From positions 4,092,001 to 4,156,000 of the forward strand of contig CP102272.1 in the NCBI GenBank assembly GCA_025149125.1: 64,000 nt of DNA. The letters are read 5' to 3'. Below the pieces are notes generated by a model. The model saw only the letters and a list, made by a program, of their open reading frames with translations. It was not told where the DNA came from and ran no database searches. Position numbers and translations under genes: made by a program. Shown piece by piece: positions 48,637 to 57,340 of this stretch (positions are counted from its first letter, which is position 1; every line of letters begins with the position of its first letter). The stretch comes from [Clostridium] asparagiforme DSM 15981. GTDB taxonomy: Bacteria; Bacillota; Clostridia; Lachnospirales; Lachnospiraceae.

Positions 48637-49905
48637 CTACTTCTCCCTCATAATCCCCACAATCACTCCCTCTGTCTCCACCATCCCCGGCGAAGCGATC
48701 AGTCCCATATTGTGCATGGTCTCCTCCGGCGTCATCCCGTTAATCCCGTGCACATTGTCAATAAAAATCCCCTGCATGGCAAAGTCCACCGACTGGAACG
48801 CCGCGTCCACCGCCACAACGCCCTTCATGGTACAGCCCTTGTTTCCCCCGTCGCAGATCATCCCGGTCAGGCTGCTGGCCATATTATTCACCGTCTTAGC
48901 CATCATATCCACCGTTCCGTCCTTCAGATACACCAGTCCGCAGGCCATTCCCGTACCCGCCGCGATTCCGCACCCGCAGAACGCCGACAGTTTCCCCGAA
49001 TACTCCTTAATGTACATACAAACCAGATAACTGAGCGCCGTAGCCCGCAGCAGCTTCTCATCCGGCAGCCCCTTCACCTTCGCCACTGCGTACAATGGCA
49101 GCGTGGCGATAATCCCGTGGGCCCCGGACCCCGTAATACTCATGGCCGGCTTGTCGAGCCCGATCACCCGGGCCTCGATGGCCGCATTGCACAGCAGCGA
49201 CGCCGTCTTTTGCTCATCCGCCGAGAAAATCTCTCCCCCGTTTTTCTTTAACAGATACCGGGCGTAGGTCGTTCTGGGATTTTTAAGTCCCTCCTCAAAC
49301 AGCTCGTAGTTCATTTTGAACGCATCCATAATAAACCGGATCTCCTCCACATCCACGGTGGAACTATACTCATAAATCTGCTCCAGGGTATAGGAGTGAA
49401 TCAGCGGCTTCTCCACCGCCTCAGTCCCGCGCTTCTCCTCCCCAGAGAACACCACCTCCCCGTTCACCGCGATCCGGACGATGTTGGTGTGGGAATCCCG
49501 GATGGTCACCACGGCTTCCCCGCTCTCCGTCTCCACCGACGCCTCGATGAAAATGCGGCTGGTGATCTCCGTCATCTGCGCCTCCACCATCCCGGCGGCC
49601 ACCATTTTCTCCGCCGCCTCGTTGTCGGCTTCGGTCACATCCGCCAGGCTCTCCAGCCCCTTTTGTGGAACCCCGGCCACGGCTCCTAAGGCGGCGGCGT
49701 AGAGATTGCCCACATGGCTGCTGCCCGGAATCCCACAGGTATACGCGTTCTTGTACATCCCGCTGTTCAGCTTGATCAGGATCTTTTTCACGTCCCCTTT
49801 TAAATAGGAACGGGCTGTGGACACCGCAAAGGCGATGGCCCCCGGTTCCGTGACACCCAGCGCCGGTTTCATATCGTTTTTGATCAGTTCTGTCAATTCA
49901 TGCAT
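48637..49905 (-). CDS. cyuA: L-cysteine desulfidase family protein (UPF0597/CyuA)
   Basis: 422 residues. The start shows ALGVTEPGAIAFA and NSGMYKNA, and the C-terminal part GCGIAAGTGMACGLVYL and MICDGGNKGCTMK, the Cys-containing signatures of the L-serine dehydratase-alpha-like UPF0597 family. Those Cys residues bind a 4Fe-4S cluster in characterised cysteine desulfidases, which turn L-cysteine into pyruvate, ammonia and sulfide. It lies 155 nt downstream of oppF on the same strand beyond a hairpin. With the PatB C-S lyase nearby it suggests sulfur amino-acid breakdown from imported peptides. Confidence 0.88.
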   Translation of the reverse strand: MHELTELIKNDMKPALGVTEPGAIAFAVSTARSYLKGDVKKILIKLNSGMYKNAYTCGIPGSSHVGNLYAAALGAVAGVPQKGLESLADVTEADNEAAEKMVAAGMVEAQMTEITSRIFIEASVETESGEAVVTIRDSHTNIVRIAVNGEVVFSGEEKRGTEAVEKPLIHSYTLEQIYEYSSTVDVEEIRFIMDAFKMNYELFEEGLKNPRTTYARYLLKKNGGEIFSADEQKTASLLCNAAIEARVIGLDKPAMSITGSGAHGIIATLPLYAVAKVKGLPDEKLLRATALSYLVCMYIKEYSGKLSAFCGCGIAAGTGMACGLVYLKDGTVDMMAKTVNNMASSLTGMICDGGNKGCTMKGVVAVDAAFQSVDFAMQGIFIDNVHGINGMTPEETMHNMGLIASPGMVETEGVIVGIMREK

Positions 49906-49940
49906 GGTAATCTTCTCTGCCTCCCTGTTTTACTTAGCTG

Positions 49941-49973
49941 AAAAGCCGCTCTGCTTTCAGCGCGGCGGCTTTT
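49941..49973 (-). terminator. Terminator between oppF and cyuA
   Basis: AAAAGCCGC pairs with GCGGCTTTT around a 15-nt loop; T runs occur at both ends. Some read-through into cyuA is possible. Confidence 0.7.
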
Positions 49974-50023
49974 ATCATCTTACACCCGGACGGTGTTTTG
50001 TTCAATGTTTTTTCAAATCCTAA

Positions 50024-50063
50024 GCAATCGCCCGCAGGCTGCGCCGGCGGCCCATTACATTCA
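50024..50063 (-). repeat. Dispersed GC-rich 3'-end repeat, copy D (best copy)
   Basis: On the minus strand TGAATGTAATGGGCCGCCGG, then CGCAGCCTGCGGGCGATTGC. Its first three bases are the TGA stop codon of oppF. Confidence 0.85.
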
Positions 50064-51035
50064 TATCAAATGGCACGCCGCGAAATGCCCCGGTGATACC
50101 TCCCGGAATTCCGGCCGCTCCTCTGCGCAGCGCGCGGTGGCGTGGGGACATCTGGAGGCGAACTTGCAGCCCGGCGGCGTGTTGATGGGGCTGGGAATAT
50201 CGCCCTTTAACATCTGCACCTTCTTGTTCTTGCTGATGGCCGGGTCCAGCTCCGGGACGGCGGACATCAGGGCCTGGGTATAGGGGTGCAGGGTATGGGT
50301 ATAGAGCTCCTCGGTCTCGGCGAACTCCACCAGGGATCCCAGGTACATCACGCCCACTTTGCGGGAAATGTGGCGCACCATGGACAGGTCGTGGGCGATA
50401 AAGAGATAGGTCAGCCCCAGCTCTGCCTGCAAATCCTCCAGCATGTTCACCACCTGGGCCTGAATGGACACGTCCAGGGCGGAAATGGGCTCGTCGCAGA
50501 CGATAAACTCCGGGTTCACGGCCAATGCCCTGGCGATGCCCACCCTCTGGCGCTGGCCGCCGGAGAACTCGTGGGGATACCGGCTGGCGTGGTCCTTGCC
50601 CAGGCCCACGGTGCTTAACAGCTCATATATGCGGTTCTGGCGCTCTTTCCCCTCGTACAGATGGTAGATGTCCAGAGGCTCCCCGATGATGTCCGAAACG
50701 GTCATGCGGGGATTCAAAGAAGCGTAGGGGTCCTGGAAAATCATCTGCAGATTTTTCCGGTACGGCCACACCTCCTTGGCGCTCATGGGCGCCAAATCCA
50801 CTCCCTTGAACAGAATCTGCCCGGCCGTGGGTTTGTACAGGCGCATGATGGAGTAGCCGGTGGTGGATTTTCCGCAGCCGGATTCCCCCACCAGGCCGAT
50901 GGTCTCCCCCTTGTGGATCTGGAAGGAAACGTCGTCCACCGCCTTCACGTACTCAATCTGTTTTCCTAGAAGCCCTTTCCGGTTCTCGAAATACATTTTT
51001 AAATTCTTTACTTCCAGCAAAATCTCATTGGTCAC
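50061..51035 (-). CDS. oppF: Oligopeptide ABC transporter ATP-binding protein OppF
   Basis: 324 residues from GTG 51035, chosen because GGAGGAAT lies just upstream and the family starts near [14 protein letters not shown]. Walker [10 protein letters not shown], signature [15 protein letters not shown], Walker [15 protein letters not shown], and the C-terminal oligopeptide-transporter Cys region ([15 protein letters not shown]) that binds an Fe-S cluster in relatives. It overlaps oppD by 11 nt. The stop codon is formed by the first bases of a dispersed repeat. Confidence 0.93.
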   Translation of the reverse strand: MTNEILLEVKNLKMYFENRKGLLGKQIEYVKAVDDVSFQIHKGETIGLVGESGCGKSTTGYSIMRLYKPTAGQILFKGVDLAPMSAKEVWPYRKNLQMIFQDPYASLNPRMTVSDIIGEPLDIYHLYEGKERQNRIYELLSTVGLGKDHASRYPHEFSGGQRQRVGIARALAVNPEFIVCDEPISALDVSIQAQVVNMLEDLQAELGLTYLFIAHDLSMVRHISRKVGVMYLGSLVEFAETEELYTHTLHPYTQALMSAVPELDPAISKNKKVQMLKGDIPSPINTPPGCKFASRCPHATARCAEERPEFREVSPGHFAACHLI

Positions 51036-52056
51036 GGCGGATTCCTCCCTTCTGTGCCTCATACATTGGATTGGACGGAGCCTGAGGATGGCACATAAAA
51101 CAGCTCACCCGGTGGGTTTCGCTTAAATACTGCTCCGGCACCTGCATGGAGGCGCAGGCCTTCATGGCAAACTGACACCTGGGGTAGAACGGACATCCGG
51201 TGGGCGGATTGAGCATATCCGGCGGCGTGCCGAGAATGGGAATCAGGCGCTGCTTGGACTCCTCCCCCGTCACTTTGGGGATGGAATTCAACAGTCCCAT
51301 GGTGTAAGGATGTCTGGGCTCGTAGAAGATTTCCTCCGTGGTCCCCTCCTCCATCACCTTACCGCCGTACATCACGATGATCTTGTCGCAGATGCTGGAG
51401 GCGCAGCCCAGGTTATGGGTGATCAGAATGGTGGCGGTCCCAAGGCGCTCGTTGAGCTCCTTCATCAGGGACAGCACCTGAGCCTGGATGGTCACGTCCA
51501 GGGCCGTGGTGGGCTCGTCCGCGATCAAAAGGTCCGGTTCGCAGGATAAGGCCATGGCGATCATGGCTCGCTGGCGCATACCGCCGGAAAACTCGTGGGG
51601 GAAGGACTCGTAGCGCTTCTCCGGGGAAGGGATTCCCACCAGCTTCAGCATCTCCACGGCCCGTTTCTTCGCCTCCGCCTTGGTCATCTTCTGATGGGTC
51701 AGAATGGCCTCGGTGATCTGGTTTCCAATGGTGAACAGCGGGTTTAAGGACGTCATGGGATCCTGGAAAATCATGGAAATCTGATTGCCCTGAATCTTTC
51801 TCATCCGGCCCTTTTTCACCTTAGTCAGATCCTCGCCCTTAAAGAGAATCTCACCCCCGGTCACTCTGCCCGGGTGGGCTAAAAGTCCCATGATTGATAA
51901 ACTGGTCACGCTCTTGCCGCTGCCGGACTCTCCCACAATACCCACGATCTCGTTTTTATGGACGGAAAAGCTCACGTCGCGGATGGCCTTTACTTCCCCC
52001 AGATGAGTAAAGAAAGAAGTGTGCAGCCCTTTTACTTCCAATAATTCTTCGTTCAT
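51025..52056 (-). CDS. oppD: Oligopeptide ABC transporter ATP-binding protein OppD
   Basis: 343 residues. Walker [10 protein letters not shown], signature [15 protein letters not shown], Walker [15 protein letters not shown], and the C-terminal [14 protein letters not shown]ys motif of the Opp/Dpp family. It works with OppF to power peptide import. AGGAAGGAG precedes the ATG 20 nt after oppC. Confidence 0.95.
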   Translation of the reverse strand: MNEELLEVKGLHTSFFTHLGEVKAIRDVSFSVHKNEIVGIVGESGSGKSVTSLSIMGLLAHPGRVTGGEILFKGEDLTKVKKGRMRKIQGNQISMIFQDPMTSLNPLFTIGNQITEAILTHQKMTKAEAKKRAVEMLKLVGIPSPEKRYESFPHEFSGGMRQRAMIAMALSCEPDLLIADEPTTALDVTIQAQVLSLMKELNERLGTATILITHNLGCASSICDKIIVMYGGKVMEEGTTEEIFYEPRHPYTMGLLNSIPKVTGEESKQRLIPILGTPPDMLNPPTGCPFYPRCQFAMKACASMQVPEQYLSETHRVSCFMCHPQAPSNPMYEAQKGGIRRDQ

Positions 52057-52076
52057 TGTACCGCTCCTTCCTATCT

Positions 52077-53420
52077 TTACTTTCTCTGCTTCGGATCAAA
52101 GGCATCCCTGAGTCCGTCGCTGAACAGGTTGAATGTCAAAATGGTTACGGAAATGGCGATGGCCGGGAACACCATCTGGTACGGATACACGTAGATTCCG
52201 GCCAAAGCGTCGTTGCACAGCGTGCCCCAGGAAGCCATGGGCGCCGAGATTCCAAGACCCACGAAGCTCAAGAACGCCTCGTTAAAAATAGCGCTGGGAA
52301 TCTGCATTGCGATGTTTACCATGATGGGACCCATCATGTTGGGGATCAGATGCTTGGTGATGATCCGCCGGGTGTCCGCGCCGGTGACGATGGCCGCCTT
52401 GACGAACTCCTGCTGCTTTAAGGTCAGCACCTGCCCTCTGACGATCCGGGCCATCTTCACCCAGAAGGTCAGGCCCAAGGCCAGGATAATGGACACGATG
52501 CCCGGCCCCACCACCACCATGATCAGAATCACGTACAGCGTCATGGGAATGGAATCCAGCACGTCCACGATACGCATCATAATGTTGTCCGTCTGTCCGC
52601 CCGCGTACCCCGCGATGGCCCCGTAGAACACGCCCACCACGAAGTTGATGAAGGCGGCGAAAAAGCCTACTAACAGGGAGATCCGAGCGCCGTACACGAT
52701 CCGGATGAACAGGTCGCGGCCCAGGCCGTCGGTGCCCAGAAGATAGGTCTGGTTCTTGACGCTCACCTGGTGGGTCAGCGGTTCCCCGTCGCAGGTCACC
52801 TGGGTGCGGGCCATCTTGTTCTCCAGAATATCCTGGGCCTCGCTCAGGCTGATCTCCTTGGTGTCCGTGCCCTCGAAATACTGCTTAAGATAATCGGCTT
52901 TTTTCACCTGAACCATGTTGTTCCCGCTCTTTTTTGCCGATTTCTCCAGCTTCTTGTACTCCTTCAGCGCATCGGAGTAAAAGCTGTAGTCGACCACAAC
53001 CGCCTTGCCGTTGATGTCGAAATAATTCTTTTTCTGGGCCATGTCCTTGCGGGTGGCCTCCGCCAGCCCCTTAAGCTCGCCCTTGGGACTGACCACCATC
53101 AGCATGTACTGGGGCGTCACATAGATACTGTTCTCTTCGTCAACCGGGTACACCTTCATAACCGCCGGCAGATTGGCCAGGTTTAAATCCTGCTGTTTAT
53201 AGCTGTAGGGCCAGAACCAGGGGATCACGATGGCTCCCAGGGTGATGACGACAATGGCGATCATGGAAACCATGGCCACCTTGTTGGCCTTCAGCCGTCT
53301 CCAACCGTCCTGGAAGAAGGTGAGGCTGGGCCTTTCAATTTTCTCTGCATCTTTTTCCTGCTGCTGTAGAGGTTCCCAGACCTCGGCAGGAAGATTGTTC
53401 AGCTCGTTTTCATTTGTCAT
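52077..53420 (-). CDS. oppC: Oligopeptide ABC transporter permease OppC with a large external insertion
   Basis: 447 residues, about 140 longer than usual for OppC. TM1 is at ~49-70. An extracytoplasmic stretch at ~90-225, lysine- and tyrosine-rich and without membrane segments, separates it from the conserved TYLLGTDGLGRDLFIRIVYGARISL region. The rest has five further helices and the EAA loop ...GADTRRIITKHLIPN. The insertion would face the binding protein outside the cell. Confidence 0.9.
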   Translation of the reverse strand: MTNENELNNLPAEVWEPLQQQEKDAEKIERPSLTFFQDGWRRLKANKVAMVSMIAIVVITLGAIVIPWFWPYSYKQQDLNLANLPAVMKVYPVDEENSIYVTPQYMLMVVSPKGELKGLAEATRKDMAQKKNYFDINGKAVVVDYSFYSDALKEYKKLEKSAKKSGNNMVQVKKADYLKQYFEGTDTKEISLSEAQDILENKMARTQVTCDGEPLTHQVSVKNQTYLLGTDGLGRDLFIRIVYGARISLLVGFFAAFINFVVGVFYGAIAGYAGGQTDNIMMRIVDVLDSIPMTLYVILIMVVVGPGIVSIILALGLTFWVKMARIVRGQVLTLKQQEFVKAAIVTGADTRRIITKHLIPNMMGPIMVNIAMQIPSAIFNEAFLSFVGLGISAPMASWGTLCNDALAGIYVYPYQMVFPAIAISVTILTFNLFSDGLRDAFDPKQRK

Positions 53421-53437
53421 GCTCTGTCTCCTAACAC

Positions 53438-54355
53438 CTATTGATACTTGATTCTCGGGTCAATCAGCACATAAAGGATATCCACAACCAGAATACAGAT
53501 CACCAGAATCACGGAGAAGAACACGGTGATGCCCATGATCAGGGTGTAGTCGCGGTTTAAAATGCTGTTGGTGAACAGGTTTCCGATTCCCGGTATGCCA
53601 AACACCTTCTCCACCACAAAGGAGCCGGTGATCAGAGCCGCGAACATGGGTCCGATGTAGGTGACCACGGGAAGGATCGCGTTTCGCATGGCGTGCTTTC
53701 CCAGCACCTTCCACTCCGGCAGCCCCTTGGCTCTGGCGGTACGGATGTAGTCCTGATTCAGCACGTCCAGGGTGGAGGTGCGCATGAGCCTCACCACGTA
53801 GGCCAGTGAGAACAGGGCGCTGACGATCACCGGACCGATGTAACCCTTCCAGTTGTTCACGCCGTAGGAGGGCACCAGGCCCAGAATCTTGCTAAACACG
53901 AACAAAAAGCCTGTGGCAAACACAAAGCTGGGTATGGTGGCGCCCAGGGTGGACAGGAACATGAGCAGCCGGTCCACGAATTTATTTTGCCGCAGCGCGG
54001 CGATAATCCCGAAAAACACTCCCACCAGAAGCACAATGGCGGAGGCCCAGATTCCGATGGTCAGGGAGTACGGAAATCCGGAGGAAATGATGTCGTTGGT
54101 CGTGAGTCCCTTTTTCATAAAGGAAATTCCGAAATCGCCGTGGGCGTAATCGGACAGATATTTGACATACTGTTCGGACAGTGGGCGGTCCAGCCCGTAT
54201 TTCGCCTTCATATTTTCAATAATCACGGGGTCCGCCATTTTTTCTGAGGAAAAGGGATCGCCCGGGATGGCTTTCATCAGGAAGAAGGTGAGGGTCATGA
54301 TAAACCAAATGGTGATAATCGCGGATACGACCCGCTTTAATATGTATCGAAGCAT
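53438..54355 (-). CDS. oppB: Oligopeptide ABC transporter permease OppB
   Basis: 305 residues from ATG 54355 (MLRYILKRVV), after AAAGGAG; 19 upstream codons lack a ribosome site. Six helices, the N-terminal TFFLMKAIPGDPF motif, the AKGLPEWKVLGKHAMRNAILPVVTY EAA loop and the end VDILYVLIDPRIKY are all standard for OppB/DppB. Confidence 0.95.
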   Translation of the reverse strand: MLRYILKRVVSAIITIWFIMTLTFFLMKAIPGDPFSSEKMADPVIIENMKAKYGLDRPLSEQYVKYLSDYAHGDFGISFMKKGLTTNDIISSGFPYSLTIGIWASAIVLLVGVFFGIIAALRQNKFVDRLLMFLSTLGATIPSFVFATGFLFVFSKILGLVPSYGVNNWKGYIGPVIVSALFSLAYVVRLMRTSTLDVLNQDYIRTARAKGLPEWKVLGKHAMRNAILPVVTYIGPMFAALITGSFVVEKVFGIPGIGNLFTNSILNRDYTLIMGITVFFSVILVICILVVDILYVLIDPRIKYQ

Positions 54356-54431
54356 TTTCTGGCTCCTTTCATGTACATCGGGCACGAAACAGGGCGGGGC
54401 CCGGTTCCGCACAAACGCATGCGGCGCGTGT

Positions 54432-54471
54432 AAAAACGGGAGGCCGGCAAAGGGTATCCCTACCGGCCTCC
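54432..54471 (-). terminator. Hairpin between oppA and oppB, probable partial terminator
   Basis: GGAGGCCGG pairs perfectly with CCGGCCTCC and encloses AGGGTATCCCT; CGTTTTT follows on the minus strand. Such hairpins keep binding-protein mRNA more abundant than permease mRNA. Confidence 0.75.
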
Positions 54472-54485
54472 GTCAGTCTGTCCGC

Positions 54486-56265
54486 TTATTCAATCACACT
54501 GGCTGACTTGAACATAAAGGTATTGCTCGCCGTCAGCTCAACATCCTCGACCAGGTCCTCGTTGACCACCGCCGTATAGGACGGATAGTAGAGCGGGGTA
54601 ACCGGCATATCCGCCATCAGAGCCTGCTCCGCCTCGATCCAGGCGTTGTCACGGTCCGCGCCCTGGGACGCAAGAGCCTTGTCAAACGCGATATCAAACG
54701 CCTCGCTGCCCGGGTTTAAGGTGGTGTCATGGGGAGCTCCGGTGTACGGTTTCCATCTCCACTGGGGAGTGTTGTTGCCGTTCTGGGAGTAGAACAGCTT
54801 GATCAGTCCGCTGGCATCGTAGGGGCTGTTGGTCCAGCCGCCGGTGGCCATCTGGTAGTCGCCCTTGTTCTTGGTGGAAGTGAACACGCTGGACTCCTCC
54901 GCGCGCAGGGTTACGGTGATTCCTAAGTTGTCCTCCAGCATCTGCTGAATGGCCTCACAGGTCTTTTTGTTGCGGTCGTTGTTGGCGTATGTAATTTCCA
55001 GAGCCGGGAAGTCCTTGCCGTCGGGATATCCGGCCTCGGCCAGTTCCTGCTTCGCAGCCTCAACATTGGCCTGTCTGGGGTTGATTCCGTACTCTTCCGC
55101 CGGATAACCGTCGCTCTCCATGGTTCTGAAGGAGCCGCCGTCGGTCTTCTGGCAGGTGGGTGCGATAAAGCCGCTGGCCGGCACGCTGCCGTCCTTTAAC
55201 ACCTGCTCCACGATCTGCTTGCGGTCAATGGCGTACGCGATGGCCTTGCGCACATGCACATTGTCGGTGGGCGCTTTGTCCACGTTGAAGTTCATGAACT
55301 GAGCTCCGGTGTCGGCGCTGACGATTACGTTGGGATCTTCCGCCACGATCTGGGGAATCTGCTCGGAGGGAAGGTTGTCCATCACGTCGATCTCGCCCGC
55401 CTGGTATGCCTGGTAAGCGGTGTTGTCGTCGGTGATGATCACGGCCTTGATTCCCGCCAGCTTCACGGAATCCGCGTCATAGTAGTTGGGGTTTTTCTTG
55501 AACAGGAAATGGGAACCTACCTGATACTCTTCCAGCATGAACGGTCCGTTGCTGACGCAGGTTTCCGGCTTCTTCTCCCAGCCCTCTCCGGCCGCCTCCA
55601 CAACGTCCTTCTTGATCGGAAGGTAAACGTCGTTGGCAACCAGCTGCGGGAAGTAGGGGGTCACGTTCTTTAACACAACCTCGAAGGTGTAGTCGTCAAT
55701 GGCCGTGGCCTTGATGTCGTCATAGGAGCCGGTTCCGTCGAAATACTCCTGGCCGCCCACCACATAGTCGGTGATGGCCTGCAGCGCCTCGGAAGCGTAA
55801 TCCGGATCGCAGATTCTTCTCCAGGAATACTCAAAATCCTTGGCGGTAACGGGATCTCCATCGGACCACTTGGCGTCGTCTCTCAAATGGAAGGTGTAGG
55901 TCTTGCCGTCCTCGGAAACGTCCCAGGACTCTGCGATCCCCGGCTTAAAGCCGTCGGACGTGGAGACGGTCAGTCCCTCAAACAGCTGTTTCACGATTGC
56001 ATCCGAAATGGATTCCGAATTGTTAGTGGGGTCCCAGAGCTTGGGCTCCTTGTTCAGGCGCCAGACCAGATAGCGGTCGGAGCCGGCGGAAGCCTCCTCC
56101 TCTGCCTCAGCTTCGGTCTCCTCCTCAGCGGCGGAAGTTATGTCCCCCCCCCCCCTGATTCGTGGTGGCCTGGGTCTCGGCCGGCTTGGAACCGGAACCG
56201 CAGGCGCTAAGCGTCGCCGCGGCCGCAGTGGCAAGCAGCAGTGAAACTAACATTCTTTTTTTCAT
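54486..56265 (-). CDS. oppA: Oligopeptide-binding lipoprotein OppA, frameshifted at a poly-G tract
   Basis: The start is ATG 56265 (MKKRMLVSL) after AGGAGG, with a signal peptide and lipobox LSAC ending at Cys 22. After QATTNQ the frame enters twelve G (56155-56144) and, as written, ends after 46 codons. The rest of the gene, DITSAAEEE onward to 54486, is open in another frame and encodes a complete SBP_bac_5 domain (PELGLL-type start RLNKEPKLWDPTNN, FHLRDDAKWSDGDPVTA, VRKAIAYAIDRKQIV). A tract of 11 or 14 G would restore one protein of about 592 residues. This is either slipped-strand switching or a base-count error. Confidence 0.88.
56144..56155 (-). repeat. 12-base G tract that breaks oppA
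   Basis: Twelve C on the plus strand, coding for a glycine run just after the lipobox linker. The count puts the signal peptide out of frame with the mature domain. Confidence 0.85.
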
Positions 56266-56298
56266 AGCATATCCTCCTCTGTGCTCATTTTTACCTAT

Positions 56299-56327
56299 AG
56301 TATAATTATTTTTGTTTATTTTGTCAA
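56299..56327 (-). promoter_or_regulatory. oppA promoter
   Basis: On the minus strand TTGACA (56327-56322), a 17-nt spacer and TATACT (56304-56299), 34 nt before the start codon. Confidence 0.75.
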
Positions 56328-56336
56328 TATATTGAC
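56323..56336. promoter_or_regulatory. Shared palindrome made of two divergent -35 boxes
   Basis: GTCAATATATTGAC, a perfect 14-nt palindrome that contains most of the -35 boxes of both oppA and dppA. A protein bound here would block or coordinate both promoters. Confidence 0.6.
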
Positions 56337-56360
56337 TTTATTTTCTTGTACGATTATAAT
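56332..56360 (+). promoter_or_regulatory. dppA promoter
   Basis: TTGACT at 56332-56337, a 17-nt spacer and consensus TATAAT at 56355-56360, 50 nt before the dppA start. Confidence 0.75.
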
Positions 56361-56409
56361 ATTTTTATATTTCAGGTCATTTCGACCCCAATTTTGCAGG
56401 AGGAAGCAT

Positions 56410-57249
56410 ATGAAAATTTATATTTCGGTGGACATGGAAGGCATGGCCGGAATCACCGCCCCCTTCCAGGAGAAGGAGGAGGTTCCTTCATTTCGAAGAG
56501 CGCTTCACAACCAGATCCGTTGGATCATAGACGGCATACGCCAGTCGGCCGTAAACGGCTCCGTGGAGGAGATCACCATCTCCGATTCCCACGGCAGCGG
56601 CACCAACCTTTCCTATGATGAGCTCTGCGCCATGGACGAGCGGATCAGCCTGGTCAGCGGTTCCCCGCGCAAGCACTTCATGATGTCCTGTCTGGACGAA
56701 AGTTACGACGTGGTCTTTCTGGCCGGCTACCACGCAGGCCCCGGCGAGCCCCTGGCCAACATGGATCACAGTTTTTCCGGCCGCGCCGTGGGCTGCCTTA
56801 AGATCAACGGCCATTATATGAACGAATCCACCACCAACGCGGCCCTGGCCGGGGACTACGGGGTGCCGGTGGCCCTGGTGGCCGGGGATTCCGGGCTGCG
56901 CCGCCAGCTCATCGACCAGAAGCAGATGCCCTGGGTGGAGTTTGTGACCACCAAGGAGAGCCTGTCCCGCTACGCCGCCAAGTTCCCGCCGCAGAAAAAG
57001 CTGCGGGAGGACACGGTCGCGGCCGTAAAGCGGGTACTGGAATCCGACTTAAAGGCCCTGCCCCTCTACCGCGTGGAAGCGCCTATCCGCCTGGCCATCG
57101 ACTTTAAAACCACCGCCATGGCCGAGATGGTGGCCCAGCTGCCCATGGTGGAGCGGGTGAACGGCACAGAGGTCGACGTGATCTGTCAGGATATGACCGA
57201 GGTGGAATGCGCCATCTCCGCCATCACCGGCCTGGCCGGAATCGCATAA
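56410..57249 (+). CDS. dppA: M55-family D-aminopeptidase DppA
   Basis: 279 residues from ATG 56410, 7 nt after AGGAGGA; the longer frame adds 43 hydrophobic residues encoded by the promoter region. The zinc and catalytic residues of DppA are in place: D8 and E10 (SVDMEG), H61 (SDSHGSGTN), H109 (GYHAGPG) and E139 (MNESTTNAA). Relatives form a decameric zinc enzyme that cleaves D-Ala-containing dipeptides and amides. It opens the rightward operon, divergent from oppA. Confidence 0.95.
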   Translation: MKIYISVDMEGMAGITAPFQEKEEVPSFRRALHNQIRWIIDGIRQSAVNGSVEEITISDSHGSGTNLSYDELCAMDERISLVSGSPRKHFMMSCLDESYDVVFLAGYHAGPGEPLANMDHSFSGRAVGCLKINGHYMNESTTNAALAGDYGVPVALVAGDSGLRRQLIDQKQMPWVEFVTTKESLSRYAAKFPPQKKLREDTVAAVKRVLESDLKALPLYRVEAPIRLAIDFKTTAMAEMVAQLPMVERVNGTEVDVICQDMTEVECAISAITGLAGIA

Positions 57250-57254
57250 GGGCA

Positions 57255-57282
57255 GGCGCCCGGCACTGCGCTGCCCGGCGCC
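57255..57282 (+). other. Intercistronic hairpin between dppA and patB
   Basis: GGCGCCCGGCA pairs with TGCCCGGCGCC with one mismatch around a 6-nt loop. No T run follows, so it may stabilise the upstream mRNA or attenuate rather than fully terminate. Confidence 0.5.
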
Positions 57283-57340
57283 TCCTAATTATGGTCCGCA
57301 CATATGCATACTGTATACAATATGAAAGGAAGAATCCATT

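Noticed and set aside
56281..56409. Hydrophobic 43-residue N-terminal extension of DppA that looks like a membrane anchor
   Set aside because: It is the translated AT-rich promoter region; AGGAGGA and the family start point to ATG 56410.
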